Below, in pieces: positions 20,321 through 29,559 of a stretch of DNA of 45,501 bases; position 1 is the stretch's first letter; each line of letters starts with the position of its first letter. The translations under genes were made by a program, and so were the position numbers. The stretch lies in contig JAJOJF010000045.1 of NCBI GenBank assembly GCA_021208885.1, forward strand, positions 1-45,501, in the 5' to 3' direction. Origin of the DNA: Burkholderiaceae bacterium (lineage in GTDB: Bacteria; Pseudomonadota; Gammaproteobacteria; Burkholderiales; Burkholderiaceae_B). The notes below the pieces were generated by a model. That model had not been told where the DNA came from. It worked only from the letters and a program-made list of their open reading frames with translations, and made no database searches.

Positions 20321-21121
20321 ATGCGACTGGTAACTGACCCGACCGACTTAGACAAAATGCGTGCGGCTTGCCAAGATGCGGCTAAGGTGCTCGACTACCT
20401 CACCCCTTTTGTGAAAGCTGGCGTGACCACAGGGGAGCTTGACCGGTTAACGCTCCAATTCATCACAGACGTCTTAAACGTCAAGTCAGCGACAATCGGC
20501 TACGCACCGACTGGCTACCCACCTTTTCCTGGGGCGATATGCACCTCTGTTAACCATCAGGTTTGTCATGGCATTCCGGGAGACAAGGTTTTAAAAAATG
20601 GTGACATCGTCAATATTGACGTCACCATCATCAAGGATGGCTGGTTCGGCGATACGAGCCGAATGTATTACGTTGGCGAACCTTCGATTGCCGCCAAACG
20701 GCTCACTGAGACAACTTTTGAGTGCATGTGGCTTGGCATCGAGCAAGTCAAGCCGGGCAACACGCTTGGCGATGTCGGCCATGCTATCCAGTCATATGCA
20801 GAGTCCAAAGGCTACTCAGTGGTACGTGAGTTTTGTGGCCATGGTATTGGTCAGCAATTTCATCAAGACCCTCAGGTGTTGCATTACGGGCGTCCCAAGA
20901 CTGGGGTCAAATTGCAGCCTGGCATGATTTTTACCATTGAACCCATGATTAACGCCGGCAAACGTGACATCCGCCAATTGGCTGACGGCTGGACAGTGGT
21001 GACACGCGACCACAGCCTATCGGCTCAGTGGGAGCACACGGTCCTGGTCACCGAGGACGGATTTGAGGTTCTTACTGTGTCTGAGGGCATGCCGGCTAGA
21101 CCGGCGCTGATGAGCACTTAA
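20321..21121 (+). CDS. map: Methionine aminopeptidase, type I
   Basis: Removes the initiator Met from nascent proteins. In the 266 residues the five metal ligands of the pita-bread fold are all present: Asp100 (VNIDVT), Asp111 (GDTSR), His174 (CGHGIG), Glu207 (FTIEPM) and Glu238 (QWEHTV). His83 in VCHGIPG is the substrate-binding His. The ATG is well placed behind the TATAAT promoter. It is seven bases upstream of glnD, so the two are likely co-transcribed. Confidence 0.98.
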   Translation: MRLVTDPTDLDKMRAACQDAAKVLDYLTPFVKAGVTTGELDRLTLQFITDVLNVKSATIGYAPTGYPPFPGAICTSVNHQVCHGIPGDKVLKNGDIVNIDVTIIKDGWFGDTSRMYYVGEPSIAAKRLTETTFECMWLGIEQVKPGNTLGDVGHAIQSYAESKGYSVVREFCGHGIGQQFHQDPQVLHYGRPKTGVKLQPGMIFTIEPMINAGKRDIRQLADGWTVVTRDHSLSAQWEHTVLVTEDGFEVLTVSEGMPARPALMST

Positions 21122-21128
21122 GGCTGAT

Positions 21129-23720
21129 ATGAGCACTAGGCTTGACTTGACATCGATTCGTAGATCATTTGAGAGCAAGCGCGATCATGCTATCGGTGTG
21201 TTTCGCCAAAAGCCCAATGCTGATCGCTTGGTGCACGAATTGCGTCGGTTGACCGATGATGCGCTAAGGCAGCTTCTAAAGCTCTATCCCTTGCCCAAAC
21301 ACGCTGCGCTTGCAGCCGTGGGTGGTTACGGACGCGGTGAGCTCTACCCTTATTCTGATGTGGATTTGTTGATTTTGTTGGACAAGCCGCCCAATGCCAG
21401 CGATGAAGCACAATTAAGCGGACTAGTCGCTGCACTCTGGGACTTGGGCATCGAGCCCGGGTATAGCGTCAGAACGGTAGATGAATGTCTGCAGGAAGCC
21501 GAAAGTGACATCACGGTGCAAACATGTCTGCTTGAGAACCGGTTTATCAGCGGTCGGCGAAGTCTGGTTAATAGCTTCAATAAAGCCATGCTTAGCCAAC
21601 TGGATCCGAAGGCATTTTTCCGAGCGAAGCTTGCCGAGATGCGTCAGCGACACACCCGGTTTCAGGAGACGCCTTATGCACTTGAGCCCAATTGCAAAGA
21701 GTCGCCAGGTGGGTTGCGTGATCTTCAGGTCATTCGCTGGATGGCCAAAGCGGCTGGCTTTGGTTCGAGTTGGGCCCAAATCGCTAAAAACGGGCTGTTA
21801 ACCCATCAAGAGGCCAATGACTTGCGCCGCGCCGAGTCGGCATTCAAGCGACTGCGCGTAGAGTTGCATTTGCTGGCAGGCCGGCGCGAGGATCGTCTGG
21901 TGTTTGACATGCAACATGCATTAGCCCAAGTGTACGGATTGCAAGCAACCGAAACTCGTCGGGCCAGCGAAATCCTGATGCAGCGCTACTACTGGGCAGC
22001 AAGGCTTGTGACGCAACTCAACACTGTCTTGGTCCAAAGTATTGAGGAAAGTCTTTTCCCGGTGCCAAACAGTGCGGCAACCCCTATTGACGAGTGTTTT
22101 TACGATCTGAACGGTCGCCTGGAAATACAGGCTGACGATCTTTTTGAACGTGACACTCATCAGATTCTCAGGGCGTTTTTGATGATGCAGCAACACCCGG
22201 AACTCACCGGCATGACAGCTCGTACCATGCGCGCCCTGTGGCATGCACGACGTTTAATGGATGCTGATTTCCGGCGCGACCGGCGCAACAGAGAGACATT
22301 TCTGGCTATTTTGCAGCAGCCCCAAGGTATCGTTCATGCACTTAGGCGCATGACCATGCTAAACATTCTGCCGCGCTACCTGCCCGTTTTTCGTCGTGTT
22401 GTCGGGCAGATGCAGCATGACTTGTTTCACGTCTATACAGTTGACCAACACACTTTGCAGGTGATCCGCAATTTGCGGCGCTTCACGATGCCCGAACACG
22501 CCCAGGAATACCCTCTGGCATCAAGGTTGATGGCTGGTCTTGAACGTCATTGGTTGCTGTACGTTGCCGCTTTGTTTCACGACATTGCCAAAGGACGCGG
22601 TGGCGATCATTCCGAGCTCGGCTCAGTCGATGTCAGACGGTTCGCGCGCGAACATGACTTATCCAAAGAAGATACCGAGCTCGTCGTGTTTCTTGTGCGC
22701 CAGCATCTGCTGATGTCTCAGGTCGCGCAGAAACAGGATCTTTCAAATCCAGAGGTCATCCGCTCATTTGCCAAGCAAGTTGGCAATACAAGACGATTGA
22801 CTGCCCTGTACCTTTTAACCGTGGCAGACATCAGAGGCACCAGCCCCAAAGTGTGGAATGCCTGGAAAGGCAAGTTGCTTGAAGATTTGTTCCATCTGAC
22901 CCAAAGTGCCCTTGGCGGTCATGCGGAATCTGCCAATACTGTGCTGCAACAGCGGATTGAAGAGGCTACACGCCTTACCCGCCTGGTTGGCTTGCGTGAT
23001 GAAAGTCGTGAGGCGTTTTGGCAAAAAGTCGATGTGGCTTATTTCCTGCGCCATGATGCGCCAGACATTGCTTGGCACACACGACATCTGTACTACCAAG
23101 TCAGCCCAGAAAAGGCCGTTGTTAAAGCGAGGCCTGTCGTTGGCGGCACGGGACTTCAGATCATGGTTTACACGCTCGATCAGAAGTACTTGTTTGCTCG
23201 CATTTGCGATTACCTCGGACACAAAGGACTGGACGTTCAGGATGCTCGCATCCATACAACACGACACGGTTACGCGCTTGACAGTTTTGTGGTCCTGCCC
23301 ATCAGCGCCCAAAGAGATCTCCGGTCTTTGGCCGACTTGGTTGAACATGAGCTCGCTCAAGCGCTTGATCAAGGTGCGCAAACTGCCGTTGCGCGTGCGT
23401 CAAGTCCAAACAAGCGTCCTTCTCGTCTGTCCCGCGCTTTTCCGTTTGCGCCAGTCGTTGAGTTGCAACCCGACGAAGGCAGCCAACTCTGGCGACTAGC
23501 CGTGGTGGCCACAGATCGCCCTGGGCTACTCGCTGAGCTTGCGCACACATTTGCGCAGTTCAACGTTTCTTTACAGATGGCTAAGGTCATGACGCTCGGC
23601 GAGCGGGTTGAGGATGTGTTTGTGATTAGCGGCGATGCGCTATCCCAACCACGCCAACAGCGCCAGTTCCAACGAGCAGTCTTTGACACATTGAATGCCG
23701 AGATGATTCATGCTGCTTGA
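21129..23720 (+). CDS. glnD: Bifunctional PII uridylyltransferase / uridylyl-removing enzyme
   Basis: The nitrogen sensor that uridylylates PII proteins when glutamine is low and removes UMP when it is high. The 863 residues show the full order. The nucleotidyltransferase domain has GGYGRGELYPYSDVD (65-79, with Asp77 and Asp79 as metal ligands). A GlnE/GlnD-type helical linker follows. The HD phosphohydrolase has LFHDIAKGRGGDHSELG (about 482-498). Two ACT domains come at about 680-760 and 785-863, for glutamine sensing. The last 11 bases overlap dsbB. Confidence 0.97.
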   Translation: MSTRLDLTSIRRSFESKRDHAIGVFRQKPNADRLVHELRRLTDDALRQLLKLYPLPKHAALAAVGGYGRGELYPYSDVDLLILLDKPPNASDEAQLSGLVAALWDLGIEPGYSVRTVDECLQEAESDITVQTCLLENRFISGRRSLVNSFNKAMLSQLDPKAFFRAKLAEMRQRHTRFQETPYALEPNCKESPGGLRDLQVIRWMAKAAGFGSSWAQIAKNGLLTHQEANDLRRAESAFKRLRVELHLLAGRREDRLVFDMQHALAQVYGLQATETRRASEILMQRYYWAARLVTQLNTVLVQSIEESLFPVPNSAATPIDECFYDLNGRLEIQADDLFERDTHQILRAFLMMQQHPELTGMTARTMRALWHARRLMDADFRRDRRNRETFLAILQQPQGIVHALRRMTMLNILPRYLPVFRRVVGQMQHDLFHVYTVDQHTLQVIRNLRRFTMPEHAQEYPLASRLMAGLERHWLLYVAALFHDIAKGRGGDHSELGSVDVRRFAREHDLSKEDTELVVFLVRQHLLMSQVAQKQDLSNPEVIRSFAKQVGNTRRLTALYLLTVADIRGTSPKVWNAWKGKLLEDLFHLTQSALGGHAESANTVLQQRIEEATRLTRLVGLRDESREAFWQKVDVAYFLRHDAPDIAWHTRHLYYQVSPEKAVVKARPVVGGTGLQIMVYTLDQKYLFARICDYLGHKGLDVQDARIHTTRHGYALDSFVVLPISAQRDLRSLADLVEHELAQALDQGAQTAVARASSPNKRPSRLSRAFPFAPVVELQPDEGSQLWRLAVVATDRPGLLAELAHTFAQFNVSLQMAKVMTLGERVEDVFVISGDALSQPRQQRQFQRAVFDTLNAEMIHAA

Positions 23721-24201
23721 AACGGATTTCAACAAAAAAACGCTGAGCGCAATTGCATTCGTTTCTCTTGCTGCCGTCGGCGCTGCACTTATGAGTCAAC
23801 ATTTGCTGGGAATGCTGCCTTGTGCTTGGTGTATTTTTCAACGTTTGCTATTCATTTTGATTGCTGTAGTAGCTTTTTTGGGCGCCATGGTGGACCATCG
23901 CGTTGTCAGACGGACAGCTTTGATAATCACACTGCTCCTGTCTGTTGCAGGCATTGCAGCCGCATGGCATCAATGGACTGTGGCCGCAGAGTCATTTAGC
24001 TGTGACCAGACCTTGGCTGATCGTATCGTTGTTGGCAGCGGACTCGATGCGGCCCTGCCATGGCTCTTCGGTATTTATGCGACTTGCATGGATGCGGCCG
24101 TTAGCGTTTTGGGATTGGACTTTGCGGTTTGGAGTCTTTTGCTGTACGCGGTCTTTGCTGTAGCCAGTCTGGTGGCTTTGCGAACCAGCAAAATGAACTA
24201 A
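23710..24201 (+). CDS. dsbB: Disulfide bond formation protein B
   Basis: The inner-membrane quinone-linked oxidase that reoxidises DsbA. The 163 residues have four hydrophobic segments. The first redox pair is CAWC (Cys38, Cys41) after helix one. The second is Cys98 and Cys126 in the second periplasmic loop (SFSCDQT, YATCMDA). QRLLF after CAWC is typical. The ATG lies inside the end of glnD, so translation is probably coupled. Confidence 0.94.
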   Translation: MLLETDFNKKTLSAIAFVSLAAVGAALMSQHLLGMLPCAWCIFQRLLFILIAVVAFLGAMVDHRVVRRTALIITLLLSVAGIAAAWHQWTVAAESFSCDQTLADRIVVGSGLDAALPWLFGIYATCMDAAVSVLGLDFAVWSLLLYAVFAVASLVALRTSKMN

Positions 24202-24228
24202 CAGCCTGGAAGGTCTGTCAGCATAAAA

Positions 24229-24270
24229 TCCCAAAAAATCAATGACCTTGTCAGCGCGAGCGACAAGGTC
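24229..24270 (-). terminator. Probable terminator after purF
   Basis: GACCTTGTC / GACAAGGTC form a perfect 9-bp stem (plus arms 24244-24252 and 24262-24270). On the minus strand it is followed by ATTGATTTTTTGGG, so the T-run begins five bases after the stem. It starts 19 bases after the purF stop. It may also stall dsbB transcripts from the other side, but no T-run follows there. Confidence 0.6.
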
Positions 24271-24288
24271 GGTTGCTGTCAGGCATGG

Positions 24289-25800
24289 CTAGTTGTCATT
24301 GGCTGCAAATCCAAGATTGAACTGCAAACCGCCCCCCTCACCCTCATCTTGTCGCGGTCTTGCTAGCCATCGCAAGTAGTCGGGTGTAATGTCGCCTGTG
24401 ACATATTCGCCTGTAAAACATGAGCAATCAAAGTTGGTCAGGTTTGGATTTAGGTCCATGACTGACTTTTTCATGTCTTCAATGTCCTGGTATATCAGGG
24501 CATCAGCGCCAATGAGCTTGGCAATCTGTGATTCGTCGCGCCCGTTGGCGATGAGCTCGTCTTGCGTTGGCATGTCGATGCCATAGACATTTTGATAGCG
24601 TACCGGTGGTGCGGCTGATGCCATGTAGACCTTATTTGCACCTGCCGATCTGGCCATTTCAACAATCTCACGGCTTGTGGTGCCACGTACGATGGAGTCG
24701 TCCACTAGCAAAACGTTTTTGCCTTTGAACTCAAGCCCGATGGTGTTAAGTTTCTGGCGCACAGACTTCTTGCGCACGGCCTGCCCAGGCATGATGAAGG
24801 TTCTGCCCACGTAACGGTTTTTGATGAGCCCTTCGCGATATTCCAGGTTTAATTTCGCAGCCAACTGCATGGCAGCCGGGCGCGACGAGTCGGGAATCGG
24901 CATTACCACATCAATCTCGCTCAATGGCATGGTGCGGGCCAGCTTGTCAGCGAGATATTCACCCATCTTAAGTCTGGCGTTATAGACCGACACGCCCTCG
25001 ATCACAGAATCGGGGCGTGCAAAATAAACATACTCAAAGATGCAAGGAGCATGTTGAGCGGGTTCGCTACAGTGTTGCTGGCTGACGTGCCCATCTAACG
25101 AAATAAAAACAGCCTCGCCAGGCTCAATATCGCGCACAAATTCAAATCCGGAACCCTCGAGTGCAACCGACTCGGAGGCCACCATCCATTCGGGGCCATT
25201 GGGCGAATCAAACCTACCAAGACATAGCGGACGAATGCCATGAGGATCACGGAATGCCAATAATCCATAGCCAGAAATCTGAGCGACCACAGCGTATGCG
25301 CCCTTGACACGCGTGTGCAAGCCTGCGACCGCCCGAAAAATAGCGGCTTCATCAAGCGAAATACCGTTAGCCGAGCGCTGCAATTCATGCGCCAGAACGT
25401 TAAGCAGAACCTCAGAGTCAGAATTGGTATTGATGTGCCTCTGGTCAATTCGGAACAATGACTCACGCAGCTCGTTCCAGTTAGTCAGATTCCCATTGTG
25501 GGCAAAGGTAATGCCAAACGGTGCATTGACATAAAAAGGCTGAGCTTCTTCGGCACTATCGCTAGAACCAGCGGTTGGGTAGCGCACTTGACCGATACCG
25601 CTAAAGCCGGGCAGCGAACGCATGCTGCGCGTCCGAAACACGTCTCGTACCAACCCGTGACCCTTAAACATGTTGAAGTGGTTGCCTTCCGAAGTGGCAA
25701 TGCCGGCGGCATCCTGACCGCGATGCTGCAACAGTAGCAAACTGTCATAGATCAATTGATTAACCGGGCCACGCCCCACTACCCCAACAATTCCGCACAT
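24289..25800 (-). CDS. purF: Amidophosphoribosyltransferase
   Basis: First committed step of purine synthesis, transferring glutamine-derived ammonia to PRPP. The 503 residues begin MCGIVGVVG, with Cys2 as the N-terminal nucleophile of the class II glutaminase once Met is removed. HRGQDAAGIAT and FAHNGNLTN are the glutaminase blocks. The phosphoribosyltransferase domain has the PRPP loop VLLVDDSIVRGTTS. The later NFDCSCFTGEYVTGDIT segment is typical of proteobacterial PurF. It follows cvpA by 43 bases. Confidence 0.98.
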   Translation of the reverse strand: MCGIVGVVGRGPVNQLIYDSLLLLQHRGQDAAGIATSEGNHFNMFKGHGLVRDVFRTRSMRSLPGFSGIGQVRYPTAGSSDSAEEAQPFYVNAPFGITFAHNGNLTNWNELRESLFRIDQRHINTNSDSEVLLNVLAHELQRSANGISLDEAAIFRAVAGLHTRVKGAYAVVAQISGYGLLAFRDPHGIRPLCLGRFDSPNGPEWMVASESVALEGSGFEFVRDIEPGEAVFISLDGHVSQQHCSEPAQHAPCIFEYVYFARPDSVIEGVSVYNARLKMGEYLADKLARTMPLSEIDVVMPIPDSSRPAAMQLAAKLNLEYREGLIKNRYVGRTFIMPGQAVRKKSVRQKLNTIGLEFKGKNVLLVDDSIVRGTTSREIVEMARSAGANKVYMASAAPPVRYQNVYGIDMPTQDELIANGRDESQIAKLIGADALIYQDIEDMKKSVMDLNPNLTNFDCSCFTGEYVTGDITPDYLRWLARPRQDEGEGGGLQFNLGFAANDN

Positions 25801-25843
25801 GATTTTTCCCAGTAGAAAGACTGTTGCTCTATATGTGTTGTTT

Positions 25844-26335
25844 TCAATACGGCAGCCACTGATCGATTGGCCCAGGCACTCGTGCCTTGAGCTGCTGGAT
25901 CACACTGACGACTTGCTTTGAGAACATTGCTTGCTTCCACCACGTCTCTTGCGGCAATGGCGTGTAACCGGCAATGACCACTAAAACCAACACCATCAAT
26001 ACGCCGCGGACAAGGCCAAACATGGCCCCGAGGCCGCGATCTGCGGGTGACAAACCCGTTGTTTTGATCATCGCAGCCATGGCCATATTAATTAACCCAA
26101 CCGCCAAAAGCGTTGCGATAAACAAAGCCGCGTAAGACACACCGAGCCGCAGGTACTCATGGCTAATCCAGTTCAGCAAATTGATTCCCGCAACAGCCGG
26201 TCCCCACCAAATTGCCGCTATGAAAGCCAGGCCAAAAGCCACCAACGAAAGCAACTCTTTAATCAATCCTCGTATGACTCCTAACAGCGTCGAAGCGCCA
26301 ATTATGCTTAGGAGCGCGAAGTCAAACCCAGTCAC
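25844..26335 (-). CDS. cvpA: CvpA family inner-membrane protein
   Basis: The 163 residues carry about four membrane segments. The family opening DFALLSIIGASTLLGVIRGLI and the later SPADRGLGAMFGLVRGVLM are recognisable. CvpA was named for colicin V production; its true role is unclear, with links to envelope integrity. The start is a GTG whose last bases overlap the stop of the SPOR-domain gene (GTGA at 26332-26335). It is next to purF, as in many proteobacteria. Confidence 0.92.
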   Translation of the reverse strand: MTGFDFALLSIIGASTLLGVIRGLIKELLSLVAFGLAFIAAIWWGPAVAGINLLNWISHEYLRLGVSYAALFIATLLAVGLINMAMAAMIKTTGLSPADRGLGAMFGLVRGVLMVLVLVVIAGYTPLPQETWWKQAMFSKQVVSVIQQLKARVPGPIDQWLPY

Positions 26336-27138
26336 TTGGTCGTTATAAAGCCATTGTCGTAGCCAAGCGTACGCAGCCGTGCCTGCGCTGCCTGCGCTGC
26401 TGCCCTAGAGTCGAATGGGCCCACACGCAACCGGTAGGTTGTCTTGCCGTTCACCGTAGCCTGTTCAATAAAAGCGTTGCTCACACCCTGACTCTTTAAC
26501 TTGTCAACCCGTGCTTTGGCATCTGCATCAGTACCATAAGAGGCCACCTGCAAAACGAATGATCCTGAGGCACTGGAAGCCGGTGGTGTGCGTCCCTCCA
26601 AAATTGCAAGTGCCTGCTCGGTTTGATCAACTTTAGGTGCTGGCGCTGGTGCGGGTTCCGATATCGGGGTTGCAGGCGACTTCGGCACAGCAGGCTTGGG
26701 ATCCGCTACTGCCGGTGCCGGCGCACTGTCGCTTTTGGGGGTCGTTGCCGGTGGTTGCGTCGCTGGCAACACTGAGGCGGCCTTGTCTTGCGTTAAGTCG
26801 GTGGTCGGCACGTCAACATTACCCACTTGTGCTTTGTCTTGATCGCCAACTTGAGCAGGTTCGCTTTGCTCAGAAGGCGGAGCACTTAGTTCTGGATTAA
26901 AGGCAGCGTTGCGTTCTGGCACTACAATCTCGATACTTGCAGGAACGGGGCGCGGCTCACCATCGAGCAACATTGGCAAGACGATTACAGCTGCCAGCAC
27001 CAGTGCGACTGCGCCAGTCAGGCGTCGGCGTGCTCTAACCCTCAAGCTGGCAGCCTGGGCTTCACTCGATACGGATGGACGGGGACGATGCGCTGTTTTG
27101 CGCGAGGACTTGGCTTCTTTTCTGCTAAACAGACCCAT
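26332..27138 (-). CDS. dedD: SPOR-domain cell-division protein (DedD-like)
   Basis: The 268 residues are a basic cytoplasmic N-terminus (about 1-38), one membrane helix (LTGAVALVLAAVIVLPMLL), a long Pro/Ala-rich low-complexity linker (about 70-185), and a C-terminal SPOR domain (SFVLQVASYGTDADAKARVD to the end). SPOR domains bind glycan strands stripped of stem peptides at the division septum. The name DedD is given by neighbourhood (folC-dedD-cvpA-purF) and architecture. The linker varies and cannot help. Confidence 0.85.
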   Translation of the reverse strand: MGLFSRKEAKSSRKTAHRPRPSVSSEAQAASLRVRARRRLTGAVALVLAAVIVLPMLLDGEPRPVPASIEIVVPERNAAFNPELSAPPSEQSEPAQVGDQDKAQVGNVDVPTTDLTQDKAASVLPATQPPATTPKSDSAPAPAVADPKPAVPKSPATPISEPAPAPAPKVDQTEQALAILEGRTPPASSASGSFVLQVASYGTDADAKARVDKLKSQGVSNAFIEQATVNGKTTYRLRVGPFDSRAAAQAAQARLRTLGYDNGFITTK

Positions 27139-27196
27139 GACCTAACCTTGTACGGGAGGAGGCACCGATGACCTTCAAGTCAAAACGATGCAGCAT

Positions 27197-28522
27197 TTAG
27201 CGTCGCCCCAAATGGTCGAGCACGCCAGCTACCGTCAAAAATGACCCAAACACAACGATTCTATCATCCGGGGTGGCCTTCTGGCAGACGGCATCGTAGG
27301 CTTGTGCAACGGTGCCACTGACCTCAATATCTACCGGCCCATCTTCAGCTGTCCTATGTTTTGAGCAAACCTCGCGCACCTTTTCGGCTAGCTGATTGCC
27401 GGGCATTGCCCTCTGGCCCGGCAGACTTACGCAGTACCATCGATCAATTCGTCTGGCCAAGTGCCCAATGACCGAATCGATGTCTTTGTCGGCCATCATG
27501 CCGAACACCGCGTAGGTGTAGGGATGAAAGCCCATGTTGCCGAGATTTTTCTCCAGAACTGCCGCGGCGTGTGGATTATGCGCGACATCCAGAATCACTA
27601 CCGGCTGTCCAGGAAGAATCTGGAATCGACCAGGCAGAGCCGCTTGTATCAACCCTTGCCGAACCGCTTGCTGGGTCACAGGGATTCGATCACGCAAACT
27701 CTCAAGTGCAGCCAATGCGCCGGAAGCATTTAGCAGCTGATTGGCACCACGCAAAGCCGGGTAAGCCAGCGCGTTGCGCCTGGCAGAACGGCCGGCAAAG
27801 CCCCACTGTTGGCGATCACCTGCATAGTTAAAGTCTCGTCCGAATAGCCATAAATCAGCCCCTATTTCGCTGGCGTAATCCAGCAGTGTTTGCGGTGGTT
27901 GCGGGTCAGCACAAATCGCCGGGCGCCCTGCCCTAAAAACGTGGGCTTTTTCCCAGCCAATCGATTCTCGTGTATCACCCAGCCAGTCCTGATGGTCCAA
28001 GTCTACGCTTGTCACAATGGCACAATCGGCATCCACGATATTGACCGCATCAAGCCTGCCGCCAAGCCCCACCTCCAAGACCCAGACATCCAAGGATTGC
28101 TTGGCAAACAGCAAAAAGATCGCCAGCGTGGTGAACTCAAAGTACGTCAGTGAAACATTCCCCCGATTGGCCTGAACGGTCTCGAACGCCTGAATCAAAT
28201 CGATGTCACTGACTGTTTCACCGTTAATGCGGGCCCGCTCGTTAAAGTTGATCAAATGCGGCGAGGTATACATGCCGACTCGCCAGCCTGATGCGAGCAA
28301 GATGGCCTCAAGCATGGCGCAAGTTGACCCCTTGCCGTTGGTGCCAGCCACTACGAACTTGACAGCCGAGCTTTGAATTGGCAGTTTCGCTGCTACTGAT
28401 TGAATTCGATCCAACCCCATCTCAATGGCCTTGGGGTGCAGGGACTCCAGGTATTGCAGCCAATCCTGCAACTTAGCATCACTGCCAGGGGCACTCAGTT
28501 TCGGCGATTGAGCAACAGACAT
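27197..28522 (-). CDS. folC: Folylpolyglutamate synthase / dihydrofolate synthase
   Basis: Adds glutamate to dihydropteroate and further glutamates to folates. The ATG at 28522 (GGGA upstream) gives 441 residues; a TTG 33 bases earlier is less likely. The ATP loop is VVAGTNGKGSTCAM (about 58-70). YTSPHLINFNERARING and LEVGLGGRLDAVNIVD are conserved Mur-ligase-type blocks, and VLDVAHNPHAA is the C-terminal motif. In related genomes accD usually precedes folC, but here an unrelated divergent exporter gene does. Confidence 0.96.
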   Translation of the reverse strand: MSVAQSPKLSAPGSDAKLQDWLQYLESLHPKAIEMGLDRIQSVAAKLPIQSSAVKFVVAGTNGKGSTCAMLEAILLASGWRVGMYTSPHLINFNERARINGETVSDIDLIQAFETVQANRGNVSLTYFEFTTLAIFLLFAKQSLDVWVLEVGLGGRLDAVNIVDADCAIVTSVDLDHQDWLGDTRESIGWEKAHVFRAGRPAICADPQPPQTLLDYASEIGADLWLFGRDFNYAGDRQQWGFAGRSARRNALAYPALRGANQLLNASGALAALESLRDRIPVTQQAVRQGLIQAALPGRFQILPGQPVVILDVAHNPHAAAVLEKNLGNMGFHPYTYAVFGMMADKDIDSVIGHLARRIDRWYCVSLPGQRAMPGNQLAEKVREVCSKHRTAEDGPVDIEVSGTVAQAYDAVCQKATPDDRIVVFGSFLTVAGVLDHLGRR

Positions 28523-28650
28523 CGGTCGTCCCACAAAACACAGATTAATCGGCAAACAACAAAACCATGCAACAGTTTAGCGTTAGGTGACTAATTGGTG
28601 GCAGCTGGCCTTTATGCCAAAATGGCTAGCAAACCAAACCTAAAGAAAAC
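28523..28650. promoter_or_regulatory. Divergent folC/exporter promoter region
   Basis: 128 bases between divergent starts. On the minus strand TTGCAT (plus 28567-28572) and ATTAAT (plus 28544-28549) are 17 bp apart and point to folC. On the plus strand TTGGTG (28595-28600) and CAAAAT (28618-28623), also 17 bp apart, point to the exporter. Both matches are partial. Confidence 0.35.
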
Positions 28651-29556
28651 ATGAACGATATCCGTCAGCCACTTGATGCCAGAGCCGTCTCGCTCATGTT
28701 GCTGCTGTGCATTCTATGGGGTGGACAACAGTCGGTCATCAAGCTCGTGGCCGATGACATGTCACCGACATTGCAGATTTCGCTGAGATCAGCCATTGGC
28801 ATGGTACTAATCGCTGCCTTTATGGCCTGGCGGGGGATCTCATTTGCCTTGCATAAGGGTCCTTGGCGTGCCGGCGTGGTGGTGGGCCTTTTGTTTGGTT
28901 TTGAGTTCCTTTTTATTGGCGAGGGCTTACGACATACCACTGCCTCGCACATGGCTGTATTTCTCTACACCGCGCCCATTTTTACTGCCTTGGGCTTGCA
29001 TTTCTTCATTCCATCTGAGCGCCTGTCTGGCAAACAATGGGTCGGCATCGCATTGTGCTTTATCGGCATTGCGGTCGCATTTCTAGGGGGCTTCACAAAA
29101 CCGACCATCAGCACCGACATCCTCTGGGGTGATTTTCTGGGGTTGATTGCGGGCTTTTTATGGGGGTCGACAACGGTGGTGTTGCGAATGACGGGGTTAA
29201 ACCGAATCCCCGCGGCTCAAACTACGCTCTACCAATTAATTGCTGCGTTTCTCGTGTTGTTGTTTGCGGCGATGATTTCAGAGCAAATGACAGTAAATTG
29301 GACCCCTGAGCTAATCGTTGCATTGGCCGCCCAGGGGGTCATCATTGCGTTTTTTACGTTGCTGATCTGGTTTTGGTTGTTGACGCATTATCTGGCCTCC
29401 CGGCTGGCGTCGTTTACCTTTTTGACCCCATTGTTTGGTGTGGCTTTTGGTGTCCTGCTACTTGACGACCCCTTGGACATGGCCTTTGTCCTAGGAGCAG
29501 CGCTGGTCATTGTCGGGGTGTCGATTGTGAACTATCCCAAATCGAGACAGGGTTAA
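28651..29556 (+). CDS. EamA/DMT-superfamily transporter
   Basis: A 301-residue integral membrane protein with about ten hydrophobic helices arranged as two EamA repeats: residues ~10-145, opening LMLLLCILWGGQQSVIKL, and ~158-297, opening DFLGLIAGFLWGSTTVVL. The repeat-end motif FLTPLFGVAFGVLLLDD is typical of drug/metabolite exporters. The substrate cannot be inferred. The ATG has only a weak AAAG ribosome-binding site. The NRDE gene starts three bases after its stop, so they form a pair. Confidence 0.9.
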   Translation: MNDIRQPLDARAVSLMLLLCILWGGQQSVIKLVADDMSPTLQISLRSAIGMVLIAAFMAWRGISFALHKGPWRAGVVVGLLFGFEFLFIGEGLRHTTASHMAVFLYTAPIFTALGLHFFIPSERLSGKQWVGIALCFIGIAVAFLGGFTKPTISTDILWGDFLGLIAGFLWGSTTVVLRMTGLNRIPAAQTTLYQLIAAFLVLLFAAMISEQMTVNWTPELIVALAAQGVIIAFFTLLIWFWLLTHYLASRLASFTFLTPLFGVAFGVLLLDDPLDMAFVLGAALVIVGVSIVNYPKSRQG

Positions 29557-29559
29557 GCC

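Noticed and set aside
26580..26930. Repeat-rich stretch in the dedD gene
   Set aside because: This is the Pro/Ala linker of a SPOR protein, not a DNA repeat array.
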